Positions 1-6,259 of a stretch of DNA of 9,544 bases are shown here, piece by piece. The DNA comes from Bacteroidota bacterium (GTDB lineage Bacteria > Bacteroidota > Ignavibacteria > UBA10030): the NCBI GenBank assembly GCA_003519375.1, contig DOWV01000118.1, positions 1,167-10,710 of the forward strand. Direction: 5' to 3'. How positions within the stretch are numbered: position 1 is the first letter of the stretch; the number at the start of each line of letters is the position of its first letter. Made by a program: the position numbers and the translations under genes. Below the pieces are notes generated by a model, which saw only the letters and a program-made list of their open reading frames with translations, searched no databases and was not told where the DNA came from.

Positions 1-57
1 GTTAATCTCGCGGTCACCCTGCTCGCTCAAGGCAAGCAGCTGAAGGCTGAGTGCTGA
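1..57 (+). CDS. Possible 3' end of an unidentified gene (partial)
   Basis: Frame 1 is open from the window edge and reads 18 residues, ending QGKQLKAEC, before a TGA at 55-57. The stretch around LAVTLLAQGKQL looks like an ordinary amphipathic C-terminal helix. It would converge on the DUF72 gene, whose stop lies at 71-73, leaving 13 bases between them. The last codons and the stop lie inside a heptamer repeat (39-66), so the end of this protein is partly made of repeat sequence. The fragment is too short to identify, and an open frame of this length can arise by chance. Confidence 0.35.
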   Translation, partial: VNLAVTLLAQGKQLKAEC

Positions 58-66
58 TCGCTGAAA
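39..66. repeat. Four-unit heptamer tandem repeat GCTGANN
   Basis: GCTGA occurs at 39, 46, 53 and 60, exactly seven bases apart, with two variable bases after each copy. It spans the stop codon of the putative plus-strand gene and ends just before the stop of the DUF72 gene. It has no visible terminator structure. Confidence 0.7.
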
Positions 67-70
67 GCCC

Positions 71-1018
71 TTACGCCACTTCCGCAAACAACGGATGCTG
101 CACATTCACCGAAGCGCTGATGTTCTTCAGCGCCGGAAATGCTGTGACAAGATTTTGCGGCACGAGCACGCGCTGCTTGTGACGCACAAGATGCCGCAGC
201 TGAAAACCGTTCACCAGTGAGTTTGCCTGGGGATCATTGTGAAACACAACAAATGTCGCAGCGGCGCGCTGCCTCATCTGCTCGATCATCGTGAGGAGGT
301 GCCGGAGCTCCCGGTCGTCATACATGTAATGGTAGCGGTCGCTGACGAGGTAGTTCCCGCTGGGATGCTTGGAAAAGGGCCGCTCCCACGTCATGGCATT
401 TCTTCCCATCAGGCGGAAGTACGCCGCACCATTCCACGTCTGGCACGTCAGCGGCATGTGCTGCTTGATGCCGGGGAGATCGACGTTCACGAGGTGAAGC
501 CGGTTTTCCTGAAAGAAGTTGTACATGAGCGGACTGTTCCACGAGTTGTGCCGGACCTCCACGAACAGGCGGTGCGGATGGAACGCTTTTGCGAGCTGCA
601 TGAGGTACATCCGGCGCTCGCTGATGTTGGTAAAAGAGTAGGGAAACTGAATCAGCAGCCCTCCCAGTTTTTCGGCGGCGGCGAGAGGCTCCAGCATACG
701 ATGCACAGCGCGGACATCGTTGTAGGTCGCCTCGTAGGTGTGGGTGAAGCCCTGGAAGAGCTTTACCGTAAAGACGAACTCTTTGTTCGCAGAGACATCG
801 TCCAGCCAGCGCCGGGCATGATCAGGCGTCAACGACGTATTATAGAAGGTGGCGTTCACTTCGACGCCGTCGAAGAACTGGCTGTAGTACTCCAGTTTCC
901 GGAATCCTTTCCTGGGCCGCGGAGGATAAAAGACTTTGCTGAACGGCTCCAGGTCCCATCCCCCCATGCCGATATAGACATTACCCCCATTACTCCCATT
1001 ACCCCGTTGAGCTTCCAT
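71..1018 (-). CDS. DUF72 (YecE-like) family protein
   Basis: This 315-residue protein belongs to the DUF72/YecE family, TIM-barrel-like proteins of unknown biochemical role. Family signatures visible in order are YIGMGGWD at 15-22, EVNATFYN at 53-60, FVFTVKLFQGFTH at 81-93, LGGLLIQFPYSF at 118-129, VEVRHNSW at 153-160, YFRLMGRN at 200-207 and FHNDPQANSLVNGFQLR at 259-275. The last 30 or so residues are a tail after the core. There is no signal peptide, so it is probably cytoplasmic. The ATG is supported by a strong GAGGAGGG Shine-Dalgarno about eight bases upstream. Residues 7-14 (GNGSNGGN) come from a 9-base tandem repeat and are probably a low-complexity addition. The gene is divergent from an S24 repressor, and its promoter contains a probable binding site for that repressor, so it is likely a regulated target. 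Family assignment is firm; function is unknown. Confidence 0.92.
   Translation of the reverse strand: MEAQRGNGSNGGNVYIGMGGWDLEPFSKVFYPPRPRKGFRKLEYYSQFFDGVEVNATFYNTSLTPDHARRWLDDVSANKEFVFTVKLFQGFTHTYEATYNDVRAVHRMLEPLAAAEKLGGLLIQFPYSFTNISERRMYLMQLAKAFHPHRLFVEVRHNSWNSPLMYNFFQENRLHLVNVDLPGIKQHMPLTCQTWNGAAYFRLMGRNAMTWERPFSKHPSGNYLVSDRYHYMYDDRELRHLLTMIEQMRQRAAATFVVFHNDPQANSLVNGFQLRHLVRHKQRVLVPQNLVTAFPALKNISASVNVQHPLFAEVA
979..1005. repeat. Three-unit 9-base tandem repeat inside the DUF72 gene start
   Basis: CATTACCCC, CATTACTCC and CATTACCCC follow one another without gaps. The unit length is a multiple of three, so copy-number change would keep the frame. On the minus strand it encodes the Gly/Ser-Asn-Gly repeats near the N-terminus of the DUF72 protein. 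Confidence 0.8.
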
Positions 1019-1073
1019 ATTTTATTCCCTCCTCTTGACACAAGTCAGAAAATTACATATCTTTGCCTGACCG

Positions 1074-1102
1074 AGCATACGACATTTTTGTCGCCTTGTC
1101 AA
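1074..1102 (-). promoter_or_regulatory. Sigma70-like promoter of the DUF72 gene
   Basis: On the minus strand a perfect TTGACA (-35, plus positions 1097-1102) is followed by a 17-base spacer (1080-1096) and TATGCT (-10, plus positions 1074-1079). This is a near-ideal arrangement 56 bases upstream of the DUF72 ATG. The spacer contains a 14-base inverted repeat, so a protein bound there would block RNA polymerase. Confidence 0.75.
1080..1093. promoter_or_regulatory. Probable repressor operator 1 (CGACA-N4-TGTCG)
   Basis: CGACATTTTTGTCG is an inverted repeat with five-base arms and a four-base centre. It lies wholly between the -35 and -10 boxes of the DUF72 promoter. Its arms and spacing match operator 2, whose centre is 32 bases away, about three helical turns. 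The adjacent S24/helix-turn-helix protein is the obvious candidate ligand; that link is inferred from position and symmetry. Confidence 0.72.
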
Positions 1103-1111
1103 GAGAAAAGT

Positions 1112-1125
1112 TGACAAAATTGTCA
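1112..1125. promoter_or_regulatory. Probable repressor operator 2 (TGACA-N4-TGTCA)
   Basis: TGACAAAATTGTCA has the same five-base arms and N4 centre as operator 1, with one conservative change in each outer base. It overlaps a TTGACA at 1111-1116 that could be the -35 box of the repressor's own promoter, so binding would fit autoregulation. No convincing -10 lies 16-18 bases downstream (the sequence there is AT-rich, around AAAATAC at 1131-1137). The promoter itself is therefore uncertain. Confidence 0.68.
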
Positions 1126-1137
1126 TATTCAAAATAC

Positions 1138-1204
1138 GCCACGAAGGCACAAAGACTCGAAGTAAGATTCTTAAAATATCTTAGTGCCTTGGTGACTTTG
1201 TGGC
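1138..1204 (+). repeat. Octamer-repeat hairpin in the repressor leader
   Basis: Two 25-base arms (1138-1162 and 1180-1204) are imperfect reverse complements, with 19 of 25 positions pairing around a 17-base AT-rich loop. Each arm is built of three 8-base units: roughly CACNAAGN on the left (1140-1163) and CTTNGTGN on the right (1180-1203). The loop edges add an alternative pairing, TAAGAT (1163) with ATCTTA (1178). In RNA this would fold immediately before the repressor Shine-Dalgarno (AAGGAAAAG, 1205-1213). No T-run follows, so it does not look like an intrinsic terminator. It resembles dispersed intergenic repeats I associate with several environmental bacterial groups. Confidence 0.65.
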
Positions 1205-1216
1205 AAGGAAAAGAGC

Positions 1217-1867
1217 ATGAAACAATCAATCGCACAACGCATCCGGCATGCCCGGACAGAAAAAGAAATGGACCAGGCGAAGCTTGCCGCGAAACTCGAC
1301 GTGGCGACACGGACAGTCCAGCGATGGGAAAAGGGCGAGCAGGTGCCCGACAGCAACTATCTCATGCGCATCGCAAAGGTCACCGGCGTTGCGCCGCACT
1401 GGCTCCTGACCGGCAACGGCGACATGTTCGCCACGACGTCGGCAGAAACAAAAGTGTTCCCGCTTCCCACCAGCCGTTATAAACGCGTTGAGCTTGTGTC
1501 TCTTCCCCTCCTCTCATCGGTGCCGGGCGGAGCTCCGAGTCTCATGTTCCATCCCGATTATGTCGAAAAGTACATCACGGTGGATGACATCAAGGACACC
1601 AACGCCTTCGCGCTTGAAGTAAAAGGGAGCAGCATGGCTCCTCGCATCGAGGATGGCGACATCATCGTCGTCAGCCCGAAACAGGAAGCCCGGACCGGCG
1701 ACATCTGCGTCGTGCGTGTGAATGATGAGGATACGGTGAAGCGGGTAAAAATAGAGGACCAGTTCATCCATCTCATTCCGCTGAATCCGGAATACGAACC
1801 GATGGCAGTGCGGAAAAAAGATGTGGCGTTTGTGTGGAGGGTGGTGAAGGTGATTAAGAGTGTGTGA
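1217..1867 (+). CDS. LexA/CI-like repressor: helix-turn-helix plus S24 peptidase
   Basis: This 216-residue protein has a phage-repressor layout. A Cro/CI-type (HTH_3) helix-turn-helix at about residues 6-65 includes AKLAAKLDVATRTVQRWEKG and the typical HWLLTGNG end. A linker follows, then an S24 serine peptidase domain at about 95-212. The probable catalytic dyad is Ser139 in KGSSMAPRIEDGD and Lys175 in DTVKRV. The self-cleavage site that is usually Ala-Gly aligns with VPGGAP (102-107), giving Gly-Gly, so autocleavage may be altered or lost. The start is supported by AAGGAAAAG upstream. It probably acts as a dimeric DNA-binding repressor that binds the two inverted repeats upstream, controlling itself and the divergent DUF72 gene. 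No phage structural or integration genes are nearby, so it looks like a chromosomal regulator. Its inducing signal, possibly DNA damage, is inferred from the family only. Confidence 0.93.
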   Translation: MKQSIAQRIRHARTEKEMDQAKLAAKLDVATRTVQRWEKGEQVPDSNYLMRIAKVTGVAPHWLLTGNGDMFATTSAETKVFPLPTSRYKRVELVSLPLLSSVPGGAPSLMFHPDYVEKYITVDDIKDTNAFALEVKGSSMAPRIEDGDIIVVSPKQEARTGDICVVRVNDEDTVKRVKIEDQFIHLIPLNPEYEPMAVRKKDVAFVWRVVKVIKSV

Positions 1868-2056
1868 GGGGGGATGGGAGTAGGAAGTATGGAGTATAAA
1901 GTATGTGAGTAGTAAAGTATTTGAGTATAAAGCATGTCAGCATGTTGGGCGCAAGAAAAGATCCATTCTGATAGAGCATTTTGCGGCACATCCGGCGGAG
2001 CACAATCAGAGAATATTGGATAGATCAATACCAGACAAAGCTAGAGGAGAGAGAAC
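1868..2056. repeat. Gene-free spacer with a 15-base direct repeat
   Basis: The gap between the repressor and the DUF4386 gene begins with purine-rich low-complexity DNA. GAGTATAAAGTATGT (1892-1906) recurs as GAGTATAAAGCATGT (1923-1937), 31 bases apart with one change, and further AGTAT-like words lie between. From about 1940 the sequence is ordinary. I see no convincing terminator for the repressor and no clear promoter for the next gene. A GAGGAG Shine-Dalgarno for the next gene lies near 2044-2049. Confidence 0.55.
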
Positions 2057-2761
2057 ATGGACTCAGCGAAGAAGACCGCAAGGTTTGCCGGGCTGCTGTA
2101 TCTCATTTGGATAGTAACGGGCCTCTATAGCCTGTTCTATGTACCATCGCAAATCAACATGCGCGATGATGCTGTTACCGTTGCGCAGAATATCCTATCC
2201 AATGAATTTCTATTTCGAATCAGCATTATGAATAATGTTGTCAACAGCAGCATTTGGGTGTTTTTGGTATTGGTTCTTTATCGATTGTTCAAATCGGTAA
2301 ACGGGCGACAGGCTAAACTTCTGGTTGCATTGGTGCTCGTGCAAATCCCTGCTGTTATTATTGTGGAGGTGTTCAATGTTACGTCCCTTATGATCTTGAA
2401 AGGCGAAGTACTGAAAACATTTGAACTTGGTCAGAGACAAGATCTGGCGTTGCTATTTCTTCGGATGACCGATTACGGAGTGTTAGCGTTAGAATTATAC
2501 TGGGGCCTGTGGCTGTTACCCTTGGGAGTCCTTGCCTACAGGTCGAGTTTCCTTCCCCGCTTCCTGGGCGTCTGGCTGATCATCAATGGCTGCGCCCTTG
2601 TGGTCCTGAGCTTTACAGCTGTGCTGTTACCGGAATACAAGGATACGGTCTTTACAATCCCCGTTCCCGCCATGCTCGGAGAAGTCGCATTTATGTTGTG
2701 GCTGCTGATCATCGGTGCAAAGCCGAAGCCGTTAGATGACACATTTTCGGCCCCCGGATAA
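2057..2761 (+). CDS. DUF4386 family integral membrane protein
   Basis: This 234-residue protein has about six hydrophobic segments, near residues 9-29, 55-78, 86-110, 141-160, 167-191 and 202-220, with short loops between them. The N-terminus (KKTARFAGLLYLIWIVTG) and the overall length and topology match the DUF4386 family of bacterial inner-membrane proteins, whose function is unknown. A GAGGAG Shine-Dalgarno lies about seven bases before the ATG. The polar loop around 111-135 (LKGEVLKTFELGQRQD) is the largest non-membrane part and probably a key feature of the fold. The gene shares direction with the repressor but is 189 bases away, so co-transcription is doubtful. It converges on the phosphodiesterase gene with 60 bases between the stops. 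I see no strong intrinsic terminator there. Confidence 0.87.
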   Translation: MDSAKKTARFAGLLYLIWIVTGLYSLFYVPSQINMRDDAVTVAQNILSNEFLFRISIMNNVVNSSIWVFLVLVLYRLFKSVNGRQAKLLVALVLVQIPAVIIVEVFNVTSLMILKGEVLKTFELGQRQDLALLFLRMTDYGVLALELYWGLWLLPLGVLAYRSSFLPRFLGVWLIINGCALVVLSFTAVLLPEYKDTVFTIPVPAMLGEVAFMLWLLIIGAKPKPLDDTFSAPG

Positions 2762-2821
2762 CAAGGCGCAGATTGCAGCCTCCAAACAACAACGCGGGGC
2801 GGAGGATTTTGCCTGGTGCGT

Positions 2822-4258
2822 CTACGCAATTTTCACCCGAAACCTGGCAAGCCACCTCGCCAGTTCATCCGGCTTGTCTGTCAGCACGCCGTTTACCCCG
2901 TTGCGGAACGATTGGAGAATGAGGGTCGGATCGTTCAGCGTCCAGTGAATAACAAGCTCAACGGGACTGTCATTTTCATAGTCCCGATCGACCACCGCCT
3001 CCTTAATCTCATCAAAGTCTCCCGGGCGAAACTGGTGGCCCACAGAAACCACCTTGTTGCCCATCCTTCGGGCAACACTCAGGGGATTCTTTTTTCCTCC
3101 GAACGTTTCTTTCACTCCCCCTGCCGCATCATACGCAAACAGGCACCGCTCCCCTGTCTCCGAACGGATGGTCTCCCGGAAAATCTCAAGGATCTCCTCG
3201 TTCGGGTTGCAGATCACAAGATTCTCAGGAAGCGGTCCCTGGCGAAGCTGTGCGGCGATCCGTCGCCCAATTCCCCGGCCAAACCTGGTGTACACGTCCC
3301 GATTGACATTCTGCACAGGATACTTGATATCAAAGAAGAGAAATCGGAGGCGGTCTGATTCCTGTGAGGTAAACTGCAGAAAATCTTCGAGTGTTGGAAC
3401 AGGATGCTCCTGACCGTCGACAAGAGCATAATGATAGCTCTGACGAAATTCGGCAAGCGTCAGATTGACCACGTCGTACTGGGTGAATGATTGCAGCGGA
3501 GTGACGGGCCGATCCACGTACTGGCCGGAGCGGTACTCTTTCGTCACAACGATCGTACGACTCTGGTTACGCTCGAACAACGGCGAGACGAGCTCATAGG
3601 GAAGATCCTCAAACACCGTCCGATCAAGATGCGGAGGCAGCTTTACGGGCTGTGCGTCGTGGAAGATGACAATCTGATCGTCTTTCGTGAGACAGAGATC
3701 GAACTCCAATCCGTTGGCACCGAGATCGAGCGCCTTCCTGAACGAGGCGATCGTGTTCTCGGGAAAGTGATGCGGGGCTCCGCGGTGGCCGATATTGAAG
3801 AGCTGCCGCATCGGAATTTTCAGTTCATACGGCTCCTGCATGCTGCTCTCTATGGTGGTATCGCCATCGTCAAAATGCTTGTTCACTTCGTGGTTGCTCT
3901 TCCATCCTGTGTCCCAGTACGGAAGCAGCTCGGGGCAATAGATCGGAAGTGTGCCGGAGGTGACTTCTTCCGGAGAAAGAAGCGCTCTTTGCTGCTTCGA
4001 GAAATTTGGCTTCGTGAAACCGACGCGAAGAAAGTGATGGCGGCCAGGTTTGTACTCCGGACTCTCGGCGACGAACATCCCTGAATCGCGGTCGGGCCTC
4101 AGCAACAGAGAATCAAACCCCACCAACGGATTCCACGACCGTATCTCAACGATTTCGACCTCCACGCCGTCGAAAACCGGAAACTCGCGTTCGCGCGCTG
4201 GGATTGTTGGATCTGCTGTCGGATCGAAGAGCGTGATTTTGAGGATTAGGGGTTTCAT
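2822..4258 (-). CDS. Glycerophosphodiester phosphodiesterase domain protein with an extra N-terminal domain
   Basis: This 478-residue protein hydrolyses, by family, glycerophosphodiesters to glycerol-3-phosphate and an alcohol. The catalytic domain begins near residue 154 with GHRG (157-160) and PENT (166-169). Glu185 and Asp187 (GLEFDLCLTKDD) and the second histidine in IFHD (His200) follow, which gives the metal and acid/base residues expected. The later strands include FFDIK and the C-terminal IHWTLND and GVLTDKP motifs. Two things are unusual. Residues 1-150 form a beta-rich N-terminal region (hydrophobic strands, a YKPGRHHFLRVGF turn) that I do not recognise. The segment between the second histidine and PTLEDF is also about 45 residues longer than in simple GDPDs. 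There is no signal peptide, so it is probably cytoplasmic. The ATG follows an in-frame stop and has only a weak Shine-Dalgarno. The gene lies 81 bases after the exported coiled-coil gene and may or may not share its transcript. Confidence 0.94.
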   Translation of the reverse strand: MKPLILKITLFDPTADPTIPAREREFPVFDGVEVEIVEIRSWNPLVGFDSLLLRPDRDSGMFVAESPEYKPGRHHFLRVGFTKPNFSKQQRALLSPEEVTSGTLPIYCPELLPYWDTGWKSNHEVNKHFDDGDTTIESSMQEPYELKIPMRQLFNIGHRGAPHHFPENTIASFRKALDLGANGLEFDLCLTKDDQIVIFHDAQPVKLPPHLDRTVFEDLPYELVSPLFERNQSRTIVVTKEYRSGQYVDRPVTPLQSFTQYDVVNLTLAEFRQSYHYALVDGQEHPVPTLEDFLQFTSQESDRLRFLFFDIKYPVQNVNRDVYTRFGRGIGRRIAAQLRQGPLPENLVICNPNEEILEIFRETIRSETGERCLFAYDAAGGVKETFGGKKNPLSVARRMGNKVVSVGHQFRPGDFDEIKEAVVDRDYENDSPVELVIHWTLNDPTLILQSFRNGVNGVLTDKPDELARWLARFRVKIA

Positions 4259-4280
4259 GATGGAATTTCTCAGTTAATTG

Positions 4281-4292
4281 TGGTAGCTACCA
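4281..4292. promoter_or_regulatory. 12-base perfect palindrome upstream of the phosphodiesterase gene
   Basis: TGGTAGCTACCA is perfectly self-complementary with no spacer. It lies 23 bases before the GDPD start codon, in the 81-base gap after the exported coiled-coil gene. It could be an operator, but there is no regulator beside it and no clear promoter around it. A 12-base palindrome can occur by chance. Confidence 0.3.
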
Positions 4293-4339
4293 TCGCGTTT
4301 TCCACCCGTAGTTAGCCATGCCTCGGAGATTGTCGGTTG

Positions 4340-6256
4340 TTACTCGCCAGTCGGTACGCTTCCGATGCTCGTAGGTAAGGGCAGTCGGAGTCCAAAGAAC
4401 CAATAATATTTGGACTGGTAGATGTTGAATCCAATGAGTCCGATTTGGACATAATCATGAAACGCTGAAACCACAGCTCCTACCCCGAGCTCCGGTGTAT
4501 CATCATGATTGAAATCCATTGCCGCGAGGTTTAGTCCGAGGCCAATATCCACAAAACGTTTGTATGCATAACTCGAAGACCCAAATTTGTAGAGAACACT
4601 GTAGGACGGAGCTGCTTGAAATTTATCACCATTCTTTGCGAAAATCACTCCGATCGCGAGATCAAGATGGGAGAGGCTTCGCAAGATAATTGCGTCCGAC
4701 CTTTCAAGTTCTGTCACTTGATTCCCTATGCTCCCGAAAGCAATCTTGAAGACAAGATGGTCTCCTTCTGCCCGAGGTCCCGAAGTGGTAAGGGCGGCCT
4801 CTGTTTCTGTCGGCAACGTGTTCAAGTCATGTTTCAACACTTCGTTTCCGAACTCCAGCACACGGTTGTTTATGTCTTCCATAGTATAGAGGTTTGCAAG
4901 TGCACGGAAGGTCCGGCCAAGGTCGGACATGGCGTTCGTCAGAGTCGTTTCCCCAAAAGCCGAGACGAATTGAACTAAGTTCTCGACTGATTGCTTGGCT
5001 GAGCCCACAAGTCCTCGAATCTCGTGCAGCTTCTTCTTCAGGTCATCCAGATCAGAGCGGAGTTTCTTTGTCCGCTCCACCAGGTTCGCAAAATCCGACT
5101 GCGAGCTTACAAGAAGGGATTTGGCGTTGCGTTCCGTAGATTGCCCACCGTACTTGCCAAACAAAGAAGACAAACAATCCAAATACTCTTTCATGTCCGC
5201 ACTGACCTGGCCAAGTATATCTTTTGCCGGTTGGATCGCTTTTTCTGGCATTTGGCGCAACTCTTCAAGCAGCGAGTGGATCTCCTCAATTCTCTGCCGC
5301 GGTTCGGTCAAAAAAGACTCCGCCGCTCGGAGCGAACTCTCCTCGACAACATTCCAAAACCCCTTGTCATTGATCTCCTGCGCCTGTTGCGCAGCTTTTT
5401 GGAACTCAGCCTTCTGATCATTCTTGAAAAGAGCCTTGATATTGAAACGATCAACCTCGAGCCGTTCCTTTTCCTTATATGAATCAAAGCCCCGCAAGTG
5501 GATTGGTTGTTCCCCTTGATTTGTGAGAATCCACGCCCCTGCTTGCAGATAAACACCCTTAGATTGAAGGACAGTTTCCCACTCTTTCTGCATCTGTTCG
5601 AGTTCGCTTTGAGCAACCTCAAAAATCATTCTATATTGTTGTGCCTGCGTGGGTCTTTGGTAAGCCTCGAGGGCGGACGATAGACTTGATTCCATTCGCG
5701 ATCCCTCCACTGCGATGGATAGGATAATATCAGCGGGTTCGGCCACCGAACTCAGCGATGCCCTCAGGCCAGCGATTTGCTCTGACGAATGCTCTTTTGA
5801 TCCTACCCATTCTTCCAGCACTTTCTGTAAAGGACCGAGAGCATCAACCCCCTTTCTTATGGCTGCTCGAAACGCCGTTATTTGAGCCACGAGATGCTCT
5901 GGAATTTCCAGCCTGCCAATAATTCCCTCTAACCGGTTCTGAAGGGCGTCTGTATTGATGCGGAGGTGAACCCGACTATTGATGTCAACAACGGCTGATT
6001 CCCGAGAAAGCTGTCGCGAGCCACCACCTTGATCGAGCTCGGTGAGAGTAAGAATCATTGGCAAACCGTCGTGTACCCGACGATTGCCAACATTGGAAGT
6101 AGAATCAAAACGACCCCTCTCACATTCTCCCCTCGTCGCGAAGTCGGATGCCGCATGTCCAACGTAGGTCCAACTTAATGAACAGCTTAACCCTATGACA
6201 AGTGAAACAAATGAGAGAGCTAATCGAGGGTGAACACTGATCATTCGATTTCGCAT
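4340..6256 (-). CDS. Exported coiled-coil protein with a beta-rich C-terminal domain
   Basis: I do not recognise this 638-residue protein. Its N-terminus is a Sec-type signal peptide: basic residues, a hydrophobic core at about 11-30, and a likely cut after VGHA (32-35). Helical, charged segments follow at about 105-230. A compact region at 233-300 includes VYLQAGAWILTNQGEQ. A long coiled-coil-rich stretch covers about 315-470 (for example the Lys/Asp/Leu heptads around LDDLKKKLHEIRGL). The last 140 residues (500-638) alternate hydrophobic and polar residues as amphipathic strands, with a DFNHDDTPELGVG turn (581-593) resembling a Ca-binding or FG-GAP-like loop, and end near YYWFFGLRLPLP. This could be a small membrane beta structure or a beta-sheet domain. 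The gene starts three bases after the stop of the upstream gene, with AAGGAAGGAG eight bases before the ATG, so it is translationally coupled. It is probably periplasmic or outer-membrane-linked. Confidence 0.87.
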   Translation of the reverse strand: MRNRMISVHPRLALSFVSLVIGLSCSLSWTYVGHAASDFATRGECERGRFDSTSNVGNRRVHDGLPMILTLTELDQGGGSRQLSRESAVVDINSRVHLRINTDALQNRLEGIIGRLEIPEHLVAQITAFRAAIRKGVDALGPLQKVLEEWVGSKEHSSEQIAGLRASLSSVAEPADIILSIAVEGSRMESSLSSALEAYQRPTQAQQYRMIFEVAQSELEQMQKEWETVLQSKGVYLQAGAWILTNQGEQPIHLRGFDSYKEKERLEVDRFNIKALFKNDQKAEFQKAAQQAQEINDKGFWNVVEESSLRAAESFLTEPRQRIEEIHSLLEELRQMPEKAIQPAKDILGQVSADMKEYLDCLSSLFGKYGGQSTERNAKSLLVSSQSDFANLVERTKKLRSDLDDLKKKLHEIRGLVGSAKQSVENLVQFVSAFGETTLTNAMSDLGRTFRALANLYTMEDINNRVLEFGNEVLKHDLNTLPTETEAALTTSGPRAEGDHLVFKIAFGSIGNQVTELERSDAIILRSLSHLDLAIGVIFAKNGDKFQAAPSYSVLYKFGSSSYAYKRFVDIGLGLNLAAMDFNHDDTPELGVGAVVSAFHDYVQIGLIGFNIYQSKYYWFFGLRLPLPTSIGSVPTGE

Positions 6257-6259
6257 GGA

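Noticed and set aside
239..1114. Long plus-strand open frame (291 codons) opposite the DUF72 gene
   Set aside because: It is a shadow of a clear DUF72 coding sequence. It has no recognisable motifs and no supported start.
1217..1867. Prophage hypothesis based on the CI-like repressor and the lysozyme
   Set aside because: The two genes are over 7 kb apart on opposite strands, and I see no integrase, capsid, tail, portal or holin gene between them. The lysozyme's neighbours are not phage-like.
1558..2028. Minus-strand frame of 156 codons across the repressor gene end
   Set aside because: It lies mostly antisense to the S24 domain and the repeat-rich spacer, with Pro/Thr/Ser-rich low-complexity translation.
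1905..2114. 69-residue plus-strand frame spanning the spacer into the DUF4386 gene
   Set aside because: It starts with GTG inside low-complexity repeat DNA, lacks a ribosome binding site, and runs out of frame into a well-supported gene.
2778..2810. Possible terminator between the converging DUF4386 and phosphodiesterase genes
   Set aside because: CCTCC/GGAGG gives only a five-base stem with a 17-base loop and a poor T-run, too weak to call.
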